DNA of 64,000 nt, taken from NCBI GenBank assembly GCA_015485355.1, contig WFTQ01000103.1, positions 1 to 64,000 on the forward strand. Reading direction: 5' to 3'. The DNA comes from a bacterium. Lineage in GTDB: Bacteria; Calditrichota; Calditrichia; RBG-13-44-9; J042. This document shows, piece by piece, positions 18,695-26,943 of the stretch (its first letter is position 1; each line of letters begins with the position of its first letter). The notes beneath the pieces are model-generated. The model ran no database searches. It was not told where the DNA came from and saw only the letters and a list, made by a program, of their open reading frames with translations. The position numbers were made by a program, and so were the translations under genes.

Positions 18695-19036
18695 ATGGGA
18701 GTAGAAGAAAAACGAACCCCACCCGGGATGTCCACCGAATTTCCTGTTCCGGATGATGGGAGAAATTTTACCTGTTTTCCGGCGTCCAATCTGGTGACTT
18801 TTCAGACGGAGCTGGAGATGCACAGCGTGGCCGAATACTATCGCCGGGAGTTTGCGGGCTGGAACTTCCGGGAAAGGGTGGATCTGAACACCGAGCGGAT
18901 CGATTTTATCCGCCTGGTGTTCGAACACCGGAAAGACGGCTCGATGGTGGTCGTACAGATTATGAATCTGAAGTACACTTTGCATATCAATTTGCGCTAT
19001 GTTCATATCTTTCAGGAGGAGAGACGAATTCGATAA
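18695..19036 (+). CDS. Hypothetical protein, 113 aa
   Basis: A 113-residue soluble protein, not recognised. After a short linker the sequence reads PVPDDGRNFTCFPASNLVTF, then SVAEYYRREFAGWNFRERVD, then RIDFIRLVFEHRKDGSMVVV, and ends in beta-type strands (LHINLRYVHIF). The alternation of an amphipathic helix (AEYYRREF) and strands is typical of a compact alpha/beta domain and unlike a chance frame. The pattern resembles domains in which a short peptide and a helix pack on a sheet. ATG 18695 follows GGGGAGGAG by about 9 nt. It has no obvious operon partner. Confidence 0.6.
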   Translation: MGVEEKRTPPGMSTEFPVPDDGRNFTCFPASNLVTFQTELEMHSVAEYYRREFAGWNFRERVDLNTERIDFIRLVFEHRKDGSMVVVQIMNLKYTLHINLRYVHIFQEERRIR

Positions 19037-19102
19037 TACGGTGGTAGGGTGGATTCCGTTCCCGGGGAAGGATTCCCGAAAATGGTGCGAGGTCTGGTCT
19101 GA

Positions 19103-19507
19103 TCAGGAGTAGATCAGCCAGACCTGCACCTGTACCTGTCGCCATAGGGGCGCTTGGGGATTCACTCCGGCAATGCGACCCTGCAGGGGAACATTATGTT
19201 TCAGCAATCGGCTGATGTGGCGATTGTCGCTGCGAGGCACATAACCCACCTGTTGCCCCCGATAGAGTATTTTCACCGCAAATGCATCGTAAGGATTGCC
19301 GGGTTCAGCCTCGAAAGTGACCGCTTCCCCAACCTTCATCCAATCCAACCAGGCAGGCCCTTGGTAATATTGAAATCCCGCAATGCTAAACTGGTTGATC
19401 AATATTTTTTTCTTGGTTGCGGCCCGTCCCGAGGCCCCGGGAATCAGGAAAGCCCCCACCGCGGACAACTCGAGTAACCATTTCATGAATTTTCTGCGAG
19501 TGACCAT
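19103..19507 (-). CDS. Tat-exported HIRAN-domain protein
   Basis: A 134-residue protein. The N terminus TRRKFMKWLLELSAVGAFLI has the twin-arginine (Tat) pattern with a hydrophobic stretch, ending near SGRAA. The remainder (about 40-132) is a HIRAN domain: FSIAGFQYYQGPAW, then EAEPGNPYDAFAVKILYRGQQVGYVP in parts, then HISRLLKH. HIRAN is established as a DNA-end-binding module fused to helicases such as HLTF and Rad5, and standalone bacterial versions exist. A folded, exported HIRAN protein is odd for a DNA repair module and suggests another ligand or scavenging of external DNA (inference). It lies alone in a degenerating region. Confidence 0.82.
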   Translation of the reverse strand: MVTRRKFMKWLLELSAVGAFLIPGASGRAATKKKILINQFSIAGFQYYQGPAWLDWMKVGEAVTFEAEPGNPYDAFAVKILYRGQQVGYVPRSDNRHISRLLKHNVPLQGRIAGVNPQAPLWRQVQVQVWLIYS

Positions 19508-19899
19508 GGGCCCTCCCCGTTTTGGTGGTGGTTGAAACCGGTTGATTCACCCCTTTTTCGAATGCACGCCCGACGGTGGTTGTCGAACGGCGATGCACTC
19601 CAGTGCTTTCCAGAACGCCATCTTTTCAGGATTGTCCCTTTTAAGATGGAGTGGTTAAAAAGTTCCCTTAAATTTTTTCGGGTGGCGAAGATCGGTGGAG
19701 GAGGGCAAGGCTTTTTCCTGGTGTCCCAATTGTCTGCGGGAGTACTGGAGGACCGCAGGGTTTTCCAGGCTGGGTGCCGCCTGGAAGGTGCCGGCAATCC
19801 GGCTAAATTAAAAGGTTTGAAACCAAATGACTTTTTGATGATCTAATTATCGGCCGATGCGGTGCCCGGAAAGAGAAAACCGGTCCGGTCGGAGAAAAT
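19508..19899. other. Intergenic region, no recognised gene
   Basis: Open frames on both strands in this interval have no family character. It precedes two pseudogenes and may hold further unrecognisable remnants. Confidence 0.35.
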
Positions 19900-20567
19900 G
19901 GAAAGGGTGTGGTTGGACGGGAATTGTGCGGTGTTATTACCCTCTGGCCCTGACCGCCCTGCTCGCCCTGGCCGTTCATCCCCTTGCCACGTTTTTTAGG
20001 GAAAAGCCGCCTTCCCGTGGAGTCCCTGGCTGTGCTCCCCGTCATCAACGCCTTTCTATTCATTTTTCGAAACGTAATTCTGTCCTTTCAAGAAGTGGTG
20101 ATCGCCCTGCTGGAAGATTCCCCAAAAAATTATCCCACGGTACGCAATTTTGGGTATCTGCTGGGGGGATATTGCTGGGCCCGTTACTGCTTCTGGCGTT
20201 CACCCCATTATTGGACTGGTGGTACCGAACGGTTTCGGGATTGACCCCGGCGCTGAGTCGCCTGGCGGAAGTGCCCACCCGCATTCGGGTGGGGATGCCG
20301 GTGTTGACCCTATGGATTGCCTTTCAGCGGGCGATACTGGTTGTGGCTCGGAAAACCCTTCCCATGACCCTGGCCAGTCTGCTGGAAATCGTGGGGTTGG
20401 CTCTTGTGCTATGGTTGACGATTTATCATCTGAATTTGATCGGAATTGTTGCGGCGGCGGCCTTTGTCCGTGGCCGTTTGCCGGCAAATCTCTATTTGTA
20501 TAGACCCGGCAAAAGGCTTTTGAACCTTATCTTACGACCCAATCGAAAGGTACGGGCATGGGATTAA
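19900..20567 (+). pseudogene. Frameshifted MATE-like membrane transporter remnant
   Basis: Three pieces in alternating frames join into one polytopic membrane protein. The first runs to HPLATFF near 19990. The second, in another frame, reads LGKSRLPVESLAVLPVINAF onward to about 20160. The third, back in the first frame, runs from ILLGPLLLLAFTPLLDWWYR to about 20500. The joints fall at a run of six T (19991-19996, one extra T) and a run of six G near 20163 (one missing G). The helices and the INAFLFIFRN and SFQEVVIAL segments suggest the C-terminal half of a MATE/polysaccharide-flippase-fold exporter. No intact N-terminal half is visible. Sequencing error at homopolymers is possible, but the missing half and neighbouring decay favour a real pseudogene. 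Confidence 0.7.
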
Positions 20568-21290
20568 CCAATGCCAAGAAGATCGTTGAAGACCATGGGG
20601 GAGAGCGGCACGGGAAAAGAACCGGTTGCGCGGGCCGTTCACCATCAGAGCCCATGAAACGGCAAGCCCTTTGTGAAAGTCAATTGTGCCGCCATACCCG
20701 GAGAGCCGCTGGAAAGTGAACTGTTTGGTCATCGTAAGGGCGCGTTCACCGGTGCGGTGCGCGATTATACGGGGAAGTTCCTGGCTGCCGATGGGGGAAC
20801 CCTTTTCCTGGACGAGATCGGAGACAGGGAACCTCGCCTGCAGTTATGGCCCTGGAGCAGGGAGAAATCGAAATCTTGGGTGATAACCGGCTTCGTCGGG
20901 TGGATGTGCGCCTCCTGGCCGCGACCAACAAAACGCTGGAGCAGATGGTAGCCGGAGGGCGATTCCGGGAAGGCCTGTATCATCGCTTGAATGGGGTACA
21001 AATTTATCTGGCGCCCCTTCGGGAGCGCCGAATGGATATCGCTCCATCGGCGGAATACTTTTTAAACCAATAGGCCCAAACGTACAACAAAACCCTTTCC
21101 GGCTTTACGCCCGGGGGCGCTCCGCATGGTAAGTGAACGGTAATGGCCCGGTAATGTCCGTCGATTGAAGAATGGGATCGAAAACATCACCCGGTTTGCC
21201 GGTGGCCCCATCGTCCGAGAATTTGAAACCGGGGCCCATCCCGCGGCGAATTCGCCCTCAATCCTGTGGAAACTCATCCCGGTTGACATT
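20549..21290 (+). pseudogene. Fused remnants of a histidine kinase 3' end and an NtrC-type sigma-54 activator
   Basis: At 20549-20605 one frame reads [19 protein letters not shown], the ATP-lid G2 box and C terminus of a histidine kinase. It runs directly into another frame with [16 protein letters not shown], the Walker A of a sigma-54 AAA+ domain. The AAA+ part continues through [18 protein letters not shown], then [25 protein letters not shown] and LAPLRERRMDIAP, to WPGNVRRLKN near 21160. It is broken by an in-frame TGA (20655-20657), a short deletion with frame change near 20845, TAG (21071-21073), another frame change and TAA (21141-21143). The receiver and DNA-binding domains are missing. 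This is a deleted and decayed two-component locus. Confidence 0.85.
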
Positions 21291-21311
21291 CAATCCCATA
21301 GCGGTTATATT
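21283..21311 (+). promoter_or_regulatory. Sigma-70 promoter of the TPR/periplasmic-binding gene
   Basis: Consensus TTGACA at 21283-21288, a 17-bp spacer, and TATATT at 21306-21311, about 55 bp before the TTG start. This is one of the best promoter matches in the window. Confidence 0.75.
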
Positions 21312-21365
21312 TTCCCGTTGTGGATCGGTGTTTTTTCATAACACATTTCGTTAGAGGAGGTTACC

Positions 21366-23210
21366 TTGAGAATATCACCCATGGTGTATGCGCTCTTTCT
21401 GCTTTTGGTGGCTTACCAACTCACCTTCTCCCAACAGTCCGAAGAAACCCTGTTTCAAGAAGGGCTGAAGGCTTACCGGAATGAAGATTACGCCCGGGCA
21501 CAAACCCTGTTTTTCAAACAATTGCAATCCCATCCCCGCGGAAGATTGGTCACCGCGGGGAAACTGATGCTGGCCAAGTCCTATTACAAGCTGGGGGACT
21601 ATAATGCGGTATTGATTTTGTGCCGGGACTTTTTCAAACGCTATCCCGCCAGTCAATACCGGGATGATATGCATCATTTACTGGGCAATACCTATTTTCG
21701 GCAGGGGGACTACCTGCAGGCGGTGAAGGAATGGTACTGGGTGGTGGCGCATAGCCCGGATGTACGGTTGAAGCGGCTGGCCGCAAGGTATTTGTATCAC
21801 ACGGCCGATCGATACCTAAGCGAAGCGGAGTTGCAAAAGTTGCAAGATCAATATCGCTCCCCCATCTTCCATGGGATGTTGCTGGTTTTGGAAGCCCGGC
21901 GCCTGCTCCGGCAGGGCCGGCAGACGCAGGCGGTGGAAATGCTCACAGAATTTATTCAGACTCAACCCAATCATATTTATGCGGAGCAGGCGCGTTTGCT
22001 GTTACGGCTTGCCGACCAGCGTCCCGCCGGGAAGGCCGCCATTGTATACCTGAAGTCGGTGTTCCCGGATGAAGAACCGGTGAGCGAAGCCATCGAATTG
22101 GGCATGCGCTTTGCCCTGGGGGAATTCGCAGACCGCCGGAAGGTGAACGGCCTGGATTTGATTTCTCTTCCGGTGAGCGAAAGCGTCCTCAATACCCTCC
22201 AGACGGTGCAGCAGGGGATGGGCACGACCAATGCCTTGGCTCTGGTGGGGCCGCTGGATGCGGATCAGTGTGCCGCCGTGGCACTCTTATCCCACTACGA
22301 GAAATTGCCCTACATCATACCCACCAGTGCCGCGGTGGGCTTTACCGAGATCAGCCAATATGCTTTTCAACTCAATCCCGATGCCGAGACCAAAGGCCGC
22401 TTTTTGGGTAACTATGCCACCCGGGAAATGGGACTCAAGACCCTGGCGGTGCTGGCACCGGTAACCGAATACGGTGAGCATTTTGTCCATAGTTTTATTG
22501 AGGCCGTGCAGGCCAACAATGCCGAAGTCGTTACCACCCAGTGGTATTACGAAGATACCCAGGATTTTACCCGGCAGTTCCGGGCCATTCGCAAGAAAGG
22601 ATTTTATGTATTTTACCGGGATTCCATTCGGCAGGTGGATTCTACCCTGAGTGAAGAAGACATCCAGAAAGGATTCCGGGGATGGCTGGATGAAAAGTTT
22701 TCCACTAAAACGTTCGGGGCCAAGGTCGATTCAACTCAAATTCCTTCCACGGGAATCGATGGCCTGCTGATCGTGACTTCGCCCGATCTGGTTCCCATTA
22801 TTGCTTCGCAGTTTGCTTTCCATAACATTCAATGCACCCTTCTGGGCAACGAGGGGTGGAATAATCTGGAAGCCCTTCAAAAAAACAAGGATTACCTCCC
22901 CGATCTGGTATTCATCAGCGCCGCCTATTACGATCCCCGCTCCTGGGAATACCGCCGGTTTGTCACGCGCTTCCGGGCCCGCATGAAAACCACTCCGGAG
23001 CTGTTTCATATGTTGGGATACGATCTAATGTCCTGGCTGCTGGAAAAATATCGTCCCAATATGAACCGGGAGGAATTTACGTCTCGCTTAAACCATTCGG
23101 GCAAATTCCAGGGCATCGTGGAGAGCATCGAATTTCGGGAAAAACCCAGAATTAACAGCCACCTTTTTGTGCTGCGCTTTAAACTGGGCCAGTTGCTGAA
23201 GGTGGAATAA
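21366..23210 (+). CDS. TPR plus type-1 periplasmic-binding-fold protein
   Basis: A 614-residue exported protein: signal peptide (about 1-22, ending TFSQQ), TPR-type helical repeats (about 25-195; units such as EEDYARAQTLFFKQL-like and DYLQAVKEWYWVV), then a Leu/Ile/Val-binding-protein-like bilobed domain (about 205-605) with LALVGPLDADQCAAVALLS, YIIPTSAAV, and VFISAAYYD. This order resembles LpoA/LppC-type penicillin-binding-protein activators and other TPR-PBP fusions. There is no lipobox cysteine, so it is probably soluble in the periplasm. Start is TTG 21366, supported by GAGGAGGT; ATG 21381 is an alternative. The satD gene begins 7 bp after its stop, so the two are likely co-transcribed. 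Ligand or cell-wall role unknown. Confidence 0.8.
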   Translation: MRISPMVYALFLLLVAYQLTFSQQSEETLFQEGLKAYRNEDYARAQTLFFKQLQSHPRGRLVTAGKLMLAKSYYKLGDYNAVLILCRDFFKRYPASQYRDDMHHLLGNTYFRQGDYLQAVKEWYWVVAHSPDVRLKRLAARYLYHTADRYLSEAELQKLQDQYRSPIFHGMLLVLEARRLLRQGRQTQAVEMLTEFIQTQPNHIYAEQARLLLRLADQRPAGKAAIVYLKSVFPDEEPVSEAIELGMRFALGEFADRRKVNGLDLISLPVSESVLNTLQTVQQGMGTTNALALVGPLDADQCAAVALLSHYEKLPYIIPTSAAVGFTEISQYAFQLNPDAETKGRFLGNYATREMGLKTLAVLAPVTEYGEHFVHSFIEAVQANNAEVVTTQWYYEDTQDFTRQFRAIRKKGFYVFYRDSIRQVDSTLSEEDIQKGFRGWLDEKFSTKTFGAKVDSTQIPSTGIDGLLIVTSPDLVPIIASQFAFHNIQCTLLGNEGWNNLEALQKNKDYLPDLVFISAAYYDPRSWEYRRFVTRFRARMKTTPELFHMLGYDLMSWLLEKYRPNMNREEFTSRLNHSGKFQGIVESIEFREKPRINSHLFVLRFKLGQLLKVE

Positions 23211-23217
23211 CCGCCCG

Positions 23218-23877
23218 ATGAAGACCCTGCGTTTACACAGCTTTTATCTGGCCATCATCGGCGATATCGTCCGTTCCCGGGATATTCCCGACCGGAAAGC
23301 GTTTCAACAACAATTTCATCGCGTGATGGACCAAGTCAATCGTCGGTTTCAGTCGGATATCCTTTCGCCCTTCACGGTCACGCTGGGAGATGAGTTCCAG
23401 GCCTTGCTGACGCGGGCGGATTCCCTGTTCACCATCCAGCAGTTTTTGCGGAAGCATCTGGCGCCTCAGCAGCTGGTATTCGGTGTAGGCATTGGTGAGA
23501 TCGAGACCGACATCAATCGTGAAACCTCCATCGGCATGGATGGCCCCTGTTTCCGGCTGGCCCGGGAACAAGTGGAGGCGGCCAAAACGAAACCTCCCCG
23601 AATGCGATTTGCCGTTCAGGGAGTAGACAGCGAGGTGTGCAATACCCTCATGCGGCATATCGAACGGCTGGAAGACAGGCGGACCCCCAGACAACGGGAA
23701 ATTATCCAGGTTTATCAGGAAGTCCGGCATCAACAGAAAGCGGCCGCTCGAATGGGAATCAGCCAGGCGGCCGTGAGTCAGGCTCTGGAGAGTGCCGGCT
23801 ATTTCTTACTAGAGGAGAGCCGAATGGCCCTGACGAAATTTATTGGGCAATTTTTGCGACCCATCGCAGCGATGTAA
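23218..23877 (+). CDS. satD: SatD-family protein with C-terminal helix-turn-helix
   Basis: A 219-residue SatD-family protein. The N-terminal domain (about 10-145) reads AIIGDIVRSRDIPDR, then TVTLGDEFQALL, then VFGVGIGEIET, then GMDGPCFRLAREQVEAAK. This order of an acidic strand, a GDEF-type hairpin and a GIG strand recalls the palm fold of GGDEF and nucleotide cyclases. The C-terminal part (about 160-205) is a helix-turn-helix: TPRQREIIQVY, then QKAAARMGISQAAVSQALES. The family is named after an acid-tolerance locus of Streptococcus; its biochemical activity is not known to me. Immediately downstream are two perfect dyads and a DUF3307 membrane gene. This suggests SatD binds the dyads and controls its partner (inference). 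Confidence 0.85.
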   Translation: MKTLRLHSFYLAIIGDIVRSRDIPDRKAFQQQFHRVMDQVNRRFQSDILSPFTVTLGDEFQALLTRADSLFTIQQFLRKHLAPQQLVFGVGIGEIETDINRETSIGMDGPCFRLAREQVEAAKTKPPRMRFAVQGVDSEVCNTLMRHIERLEDRRTPRQREIIQVYQEVRHQQKAAARMGISQAAVSQALESAGYFLLEESRMALTKFIGQFLRPIAAM

Positions 23878-23880
23878 ACG

Positions 23881-23930
23881 CTTATATTCGTACAATATAA
23901 GTAAAAATGCTTATATTGTATGCGTATAAG
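23881..23930. promoter_or_regulatory. Two tandem CTTATA-N9-TATAAG dyads (candidate SatD operators)
   Basis: Two 21-bp inverted repeats share the same layout: CTTATA at 23881-23886 with TATAAG at 23896-23901, and CTTATA at 23910-23915 with TATAAG at 23925-23930. Each has a 9-bp centre and their starts are 29 bp apart. In the first, the arms extend to CTTATATT/AATATAAG. A further half-site CTTATA lies at 23932-23937. They fill the gap between satD and the DUF3307 gene and overlap its likely promoter. Confidence 0.8.
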
Positions 23931-23968
23931 TCTTATAGTTTATAAATGGTGCAAAACCCGGGACGATT

Positions 23969-24724
23969 ATGGCTTGCCAGAATTATCATATCCTTCCCTT
24001 GAGCATCTTAGCCTATTCAGTGGCGTATTGGTGGGTGGTGTTTCCCGGGAAAACTCTCCCATCCCGTTGCTGGAAGGAAGCCCTGGGGGGAGCACTCCGG
24101 TTTTTACTTCCTCACCTTGTGTTGGTGGTGGGGATTCCTTATCCATTGGCCTGGCTGTATATTGGGATGGTAACGGGGGCGGTCTGGGTGCTGTTACGTT
24201 ACACGACTTGGTTCAATCTTCCGGAAAGTTTGGGTGGTTATACCGGCATTCATCTGGCGGCCGTGGGGCATGTGGCCGCCCTGACCTACCTTTTCAGCAA
24301 AGCTCCCGATTTTTGGGCCCTGGGATGGTGGCGTTCCAGTGTGGGGCTGCTGATGAATGACCATCAATTCTTTCAGGGGGTATGGTATGCCATTGGATTT
24401 ATCTGGATGGTCTGGGGAGGTACGGTTTTTGTCCGTTCGGTATTGGCCCCTTTTTCGGTGAATCGTTCCGGGGGCATCTCCGGAGAAGAGCTGCAGCGCG
24501 GCAAAGTCATCGGAAATCTGGAGAGGTTGCTGATTTACCTGCTGATTCAACTGGACATGCTGGGCCTCATCACCCTGACGGTGGGATTAAAAGCCGTGGC
24601 CCGTTTCAAAAAACTGGAGGAAAGGGACTTTGCAGAATATTTTCTGATCGGCACCCTTTCCAGTTTACTGTTTGCCGTCAGTGTCGCGGTGCTGATAAAA
24701 TACCTGGTGCGTTACGGGGGATGA
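23969..24724 (+). CDS. DUF3307-like membrane protein, SatD partner
   Basis: A 251-residue membrane protein with about seven hydrophobic segments. The C-terminal third is the best recognised part: GKVIGNLERLLIYLLIQL, then GLKAVARFKKLEERDFAEYF and LIGTLSSLL, as in DUF3307 proteins, which are commonly encoded beside satD. The N-terminal half has diverged: it starts at MACQNYHILPLSILAY and the usual acidic residues of early DUF3307 helices are not obvious. The ribosome-binding site is poor, so the start is uncertain. Function unknown. The paired operators directly upstream suggest tight control, possibly by SatD. Confidence 0.68.
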   Translation: MACQNYHILPLSILAYSVAYWWVVFPGKTLPSRCWKEALGGALRFLLPHLVLVVGIPYPLAWLYIGMVTGAVWVLLRYTTWFNLPESLGGYTGIHLAAVGHVAALTYLFSKAPDFWALGWWRSSVGLLMNDHQFFQGVWYAIGFIWMVWGGTVFVRSVLAPFSVNRSGGISGEELQRGKVIGNLERLLIYLLIQLDMLGLITLTVGLKAVARFKKLEERDFAEYFLIGTLSSLLFAVSVAVLIKYLVRYGG

Positions 24725-25198
24725 GGGGTGAATTGTGCCGGCGGGATGGGCCTCGGTTGACGGTGCATCATTGGATTCTCCGGCAAAAACAGGGGCACAA
24801 AGGCCCAACCCTCCGGATCCGTCCATGGCATCGGTTGTTTCGCAATGCTTTTCCGGCCGGGGAGCTCAATACTCGGGGAAAGATCCGGCGTCATCCGGAA
24901 GGGCGACGATGTTTAGACCGGGTGCGCAATCAGCACCCCGCTCGACGTATTTGTATGCAGTACAAAAAGGACAAAGGGAAACCCTCCAGACGAGGGTGAA
25001 TCCCTGAACCGCCCGGACGTCGGCTGAATGCCCTTATCGTCAACGGAGGGACGGTTATGGGTTACGGAATCCCCGAAGGTCGCTCCGGGAACCCCAAATG
25101 TTAAGTTTAACACAAGGAATTTAAAATACCCCCGGGAATTATTGCCCCCTTTTGTTACCTTCAAACGAACGGGGATTTAGCAAGGAGATCGACAGGAC
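24725..25198. other. Intergenic region, no convincing gene
   Basis: A frame from ATG 24721 (overlapping the DUF3307 stop) to 24999 encodes 92 residues, very rich in Arg, His and Pro. It lacks a ribosome-binding site and any domain pattern, so I do not call it. The AT-richer stretch near 25100-25140 probably carries the promoter of the phosphoesterase gene. Confidence 0.4.
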
Positions 25199-26887
25199 GT
25201 GATGGCTCGGTGGCGTAAGATTTCTCGTTATTTCAGGTCGATTTTTCCCGTTCGGGAAAGAACCCTGGTCATCATCTATACCACGGATGTTCATGGGTTT
25301 ATTTATCCGTATGATTATGTGTTGGGACGGGAAACCCACTGGGGATTGGCTCGAATAGCTACATTGATTGAAAAATACCGAAAACAGTATCCCGATTTGA
25401 TATTGCTGGATAACGGGGACTTTTTGCAGGGAAGTCCCTTAACCTATTATTACAATTTTTTACGCCGTCGGGGCAGTCATCCCGTGGCGCGGGTGATGAA
25501 CGCCTTGAGGTACGATGCCGCCTCGGTGGGTAATCATGATATTGAACAGGGCCCCGGGGTGTACCATCGGGTACGGCGGCAGCTGCGTTTTCCCTGGCTT
25601 TCGGCCAATGCCAAGGTAGGACGAAAGCGGTCGTACTTTCAGCCCTATACCATTCGAGAATTTGGGGATTTGAAGGTGGCCATTCTGGGTTTGACCACTC
25701 CGGCCATTCCATTGTGGTTGAATCCGGACGTGTATCCCGGCATTCGATGGCAGGACATGGTCTCTGCCGCCCGGGGGTGGTTGCCGTTTTTACAGGAAAG
25801 CCGGAAGGCCGATGTGATTGTGGGGCTGTTCCATGCCGGTATTCATCCCAATGCCAATCGTCCGGATTGGCCCGACGATGTTCCCGAAGAAAATCCCTGT
25901 TTGCAGATTGCCGAAGCATTGCCGGCCTACGACGTGATTCTGGCGGCCCACGAACATCGGTTGTACAATTCGCATCCCATGGAAGGGGAGCCCGGAAATG
26001 CCCGCCGCCCTCTGGTGATGATGGCAGGCAGCCATGGCCGACACCTTGGGGTCATTTTCCTGAAATTGAAAAAACAAAAGGGTCGCTGGAGGGTGATCGA
26101 CAAGTGGGGAAAGATTGAAAACGCCCGGCGGGAAGCCCCCCACCCCCGGGTGATCCGGATCATGCAACCCTATCATCGGCATATCATGCGCTACATCAAC
26201 TCGCAAATCGGCTACGCCAGAGATACCATCTCCTCCCGCTATTCCCGATTAAAAGATGGGGGATTTGTGGATTTGATCCATCAAACTCAATTTCGCTTTT
26301 CCGAGGCCGAAGTATCGTTTGCCGCCAGCTTTACCACCACCTATGTGCTGAAAAAGGGCCCCATTCGGATTCGGGATGTCTATGGGTTGTATAAATATGA
26401 AAATTATCTTTACCTGGTCATTCTCACCGGTCAACAGATTATCGACCATCTGGAATGGGCGGCCCAGTATTTTAATACCGTCGATCCCCGGAATCCCCTG
26501 GCAAGGCCGCTGATCAACCCCGATTTTATGGGGTTTAATTATGATACGGCTGAAGGCATATCGTACCAAATCGATCTGACCCGACCGGTGGGAGAGCGCC
26601 TACAACATGTCCGCTTGAGCGATACCAACGAACCGATCGACAGACAGCGGAAATTCCGGGTGGCCGTTAATAGTTATCGTGCCCAGCAACTCCGAAAACG
26701 GTTCCGGTGTCCAATCGTCTGGAAATCCAATAAGGAAATCCGCGACCTGTTGGTCGAGTATATTCGGGAAAAAAAGGAGATCGTGGATAAGCCCACCCAA
26801 AACTGGAAGCTGATACCCGAATGGATTGTGGAGAAGTACATCCGGGAACGGTTGGAAAAGGATTTCAGCGCCATTGAAGAGCAATGA
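25199..26887 (+). CDS. 5'-nucleotidase/cyclic phosphodiesterase-like metallophosphoesterase
   Basis: A 562-residue two-domain enzyme of the UshA/CpdB type that hydrolyses nucleotide phosphoesters with two metal ions. The N-terminal calcineurin-like domain has DVHGF (about 32-36), DNGDFLQGSP (metal site), VGNHDIE, GLFHAGIH, and AAHEHRLY. The C-terminal 5'-nucleotidase domain follows from about 330, with GLYKYENYLYLVILTGQQI in its substrate-binding part and AVNSYRAQQ. Unusually, no export signal is visible: the N terminus is basic (MARWRKISRYFRSIF) and only weakly hydrophobic, whereas UshA and CpdB are periplasmic. GTG 25199 and ATG 25202 are adjacent possible starts. It stands alone. Confidence 0.88.
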   Translation: MMARWRKISRYFRSIFPVRERTLVIIYTTDVHGFIYPYDYVLGRETHWGLARIATLIEKYRKQYPDLILLDNGDFLQGSPLTYYYNFLRRRGSHPVARVMNALRYDAASVGNHDIEQGPGVYHRVRRQLRFPWLSANAKVGRKRSYFQPYTIREFGDLKVAILGLTTPAIPLWLNPDVYPGIRWQDMVSAARGWLPFLQESRKADVIVGLFHAGIHPNANRPDWPDDVPEENPCLQIAEALPAYDVILAAHEHRLYNSHPMEGEPGNARRPLVMMAGSHGRHLGVIFLKLKKQKGRWRVIDKWGKIENARREAPHPRVIRIMQPYHRHIMRYINSQIGYARDTISSRYSRLKDGGFVDLIHQTQFRFSEAEVSFAASFTTTYVLKKGPIRIRDVYGLYKYENYLYLVILTGQQIIDHLEWAAQYFNTVDPRNPLARPLINPDFMGFNYDTAEGISYQIDLTRPVGERLQHVRLSDTNEPIDRQRKFRVAVNSYRAQQLRKRFRCPIVWKSNKEIRDLLVEYIREKKEIVDKPTQNWKLIPEWIVEKYIRERLEKDFSAIEEQ

Positions 26888-26943
26888 CGGCGAAAGCCTG
26901 AGAGAGGCTCTGGGAGGGAAAAGGCGGGCATTTTTGATTAGGG

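Noticed and set aside
19532-19846. Open frames on both strands between the HIRAN gene and the MATE remnant
   Set aside because: Overlapping frames with no family character; more likely non-coding or unrecognisable remnants.
23920-24360. Alternative frame starting within the SatD operator region
   Set aside because: It lies across the dyads and inside the DUF3307 gene in a different frame; the DUF3307 frame carries the recognisable C-terminal motif.
24721-24999. Arg/His-rich 92-codon frame overlapping the DUF3307 stop (ATGA)
   Set aside because: No ribosome-binding site and composition of a chance GC-rich frame; no domain pattern.
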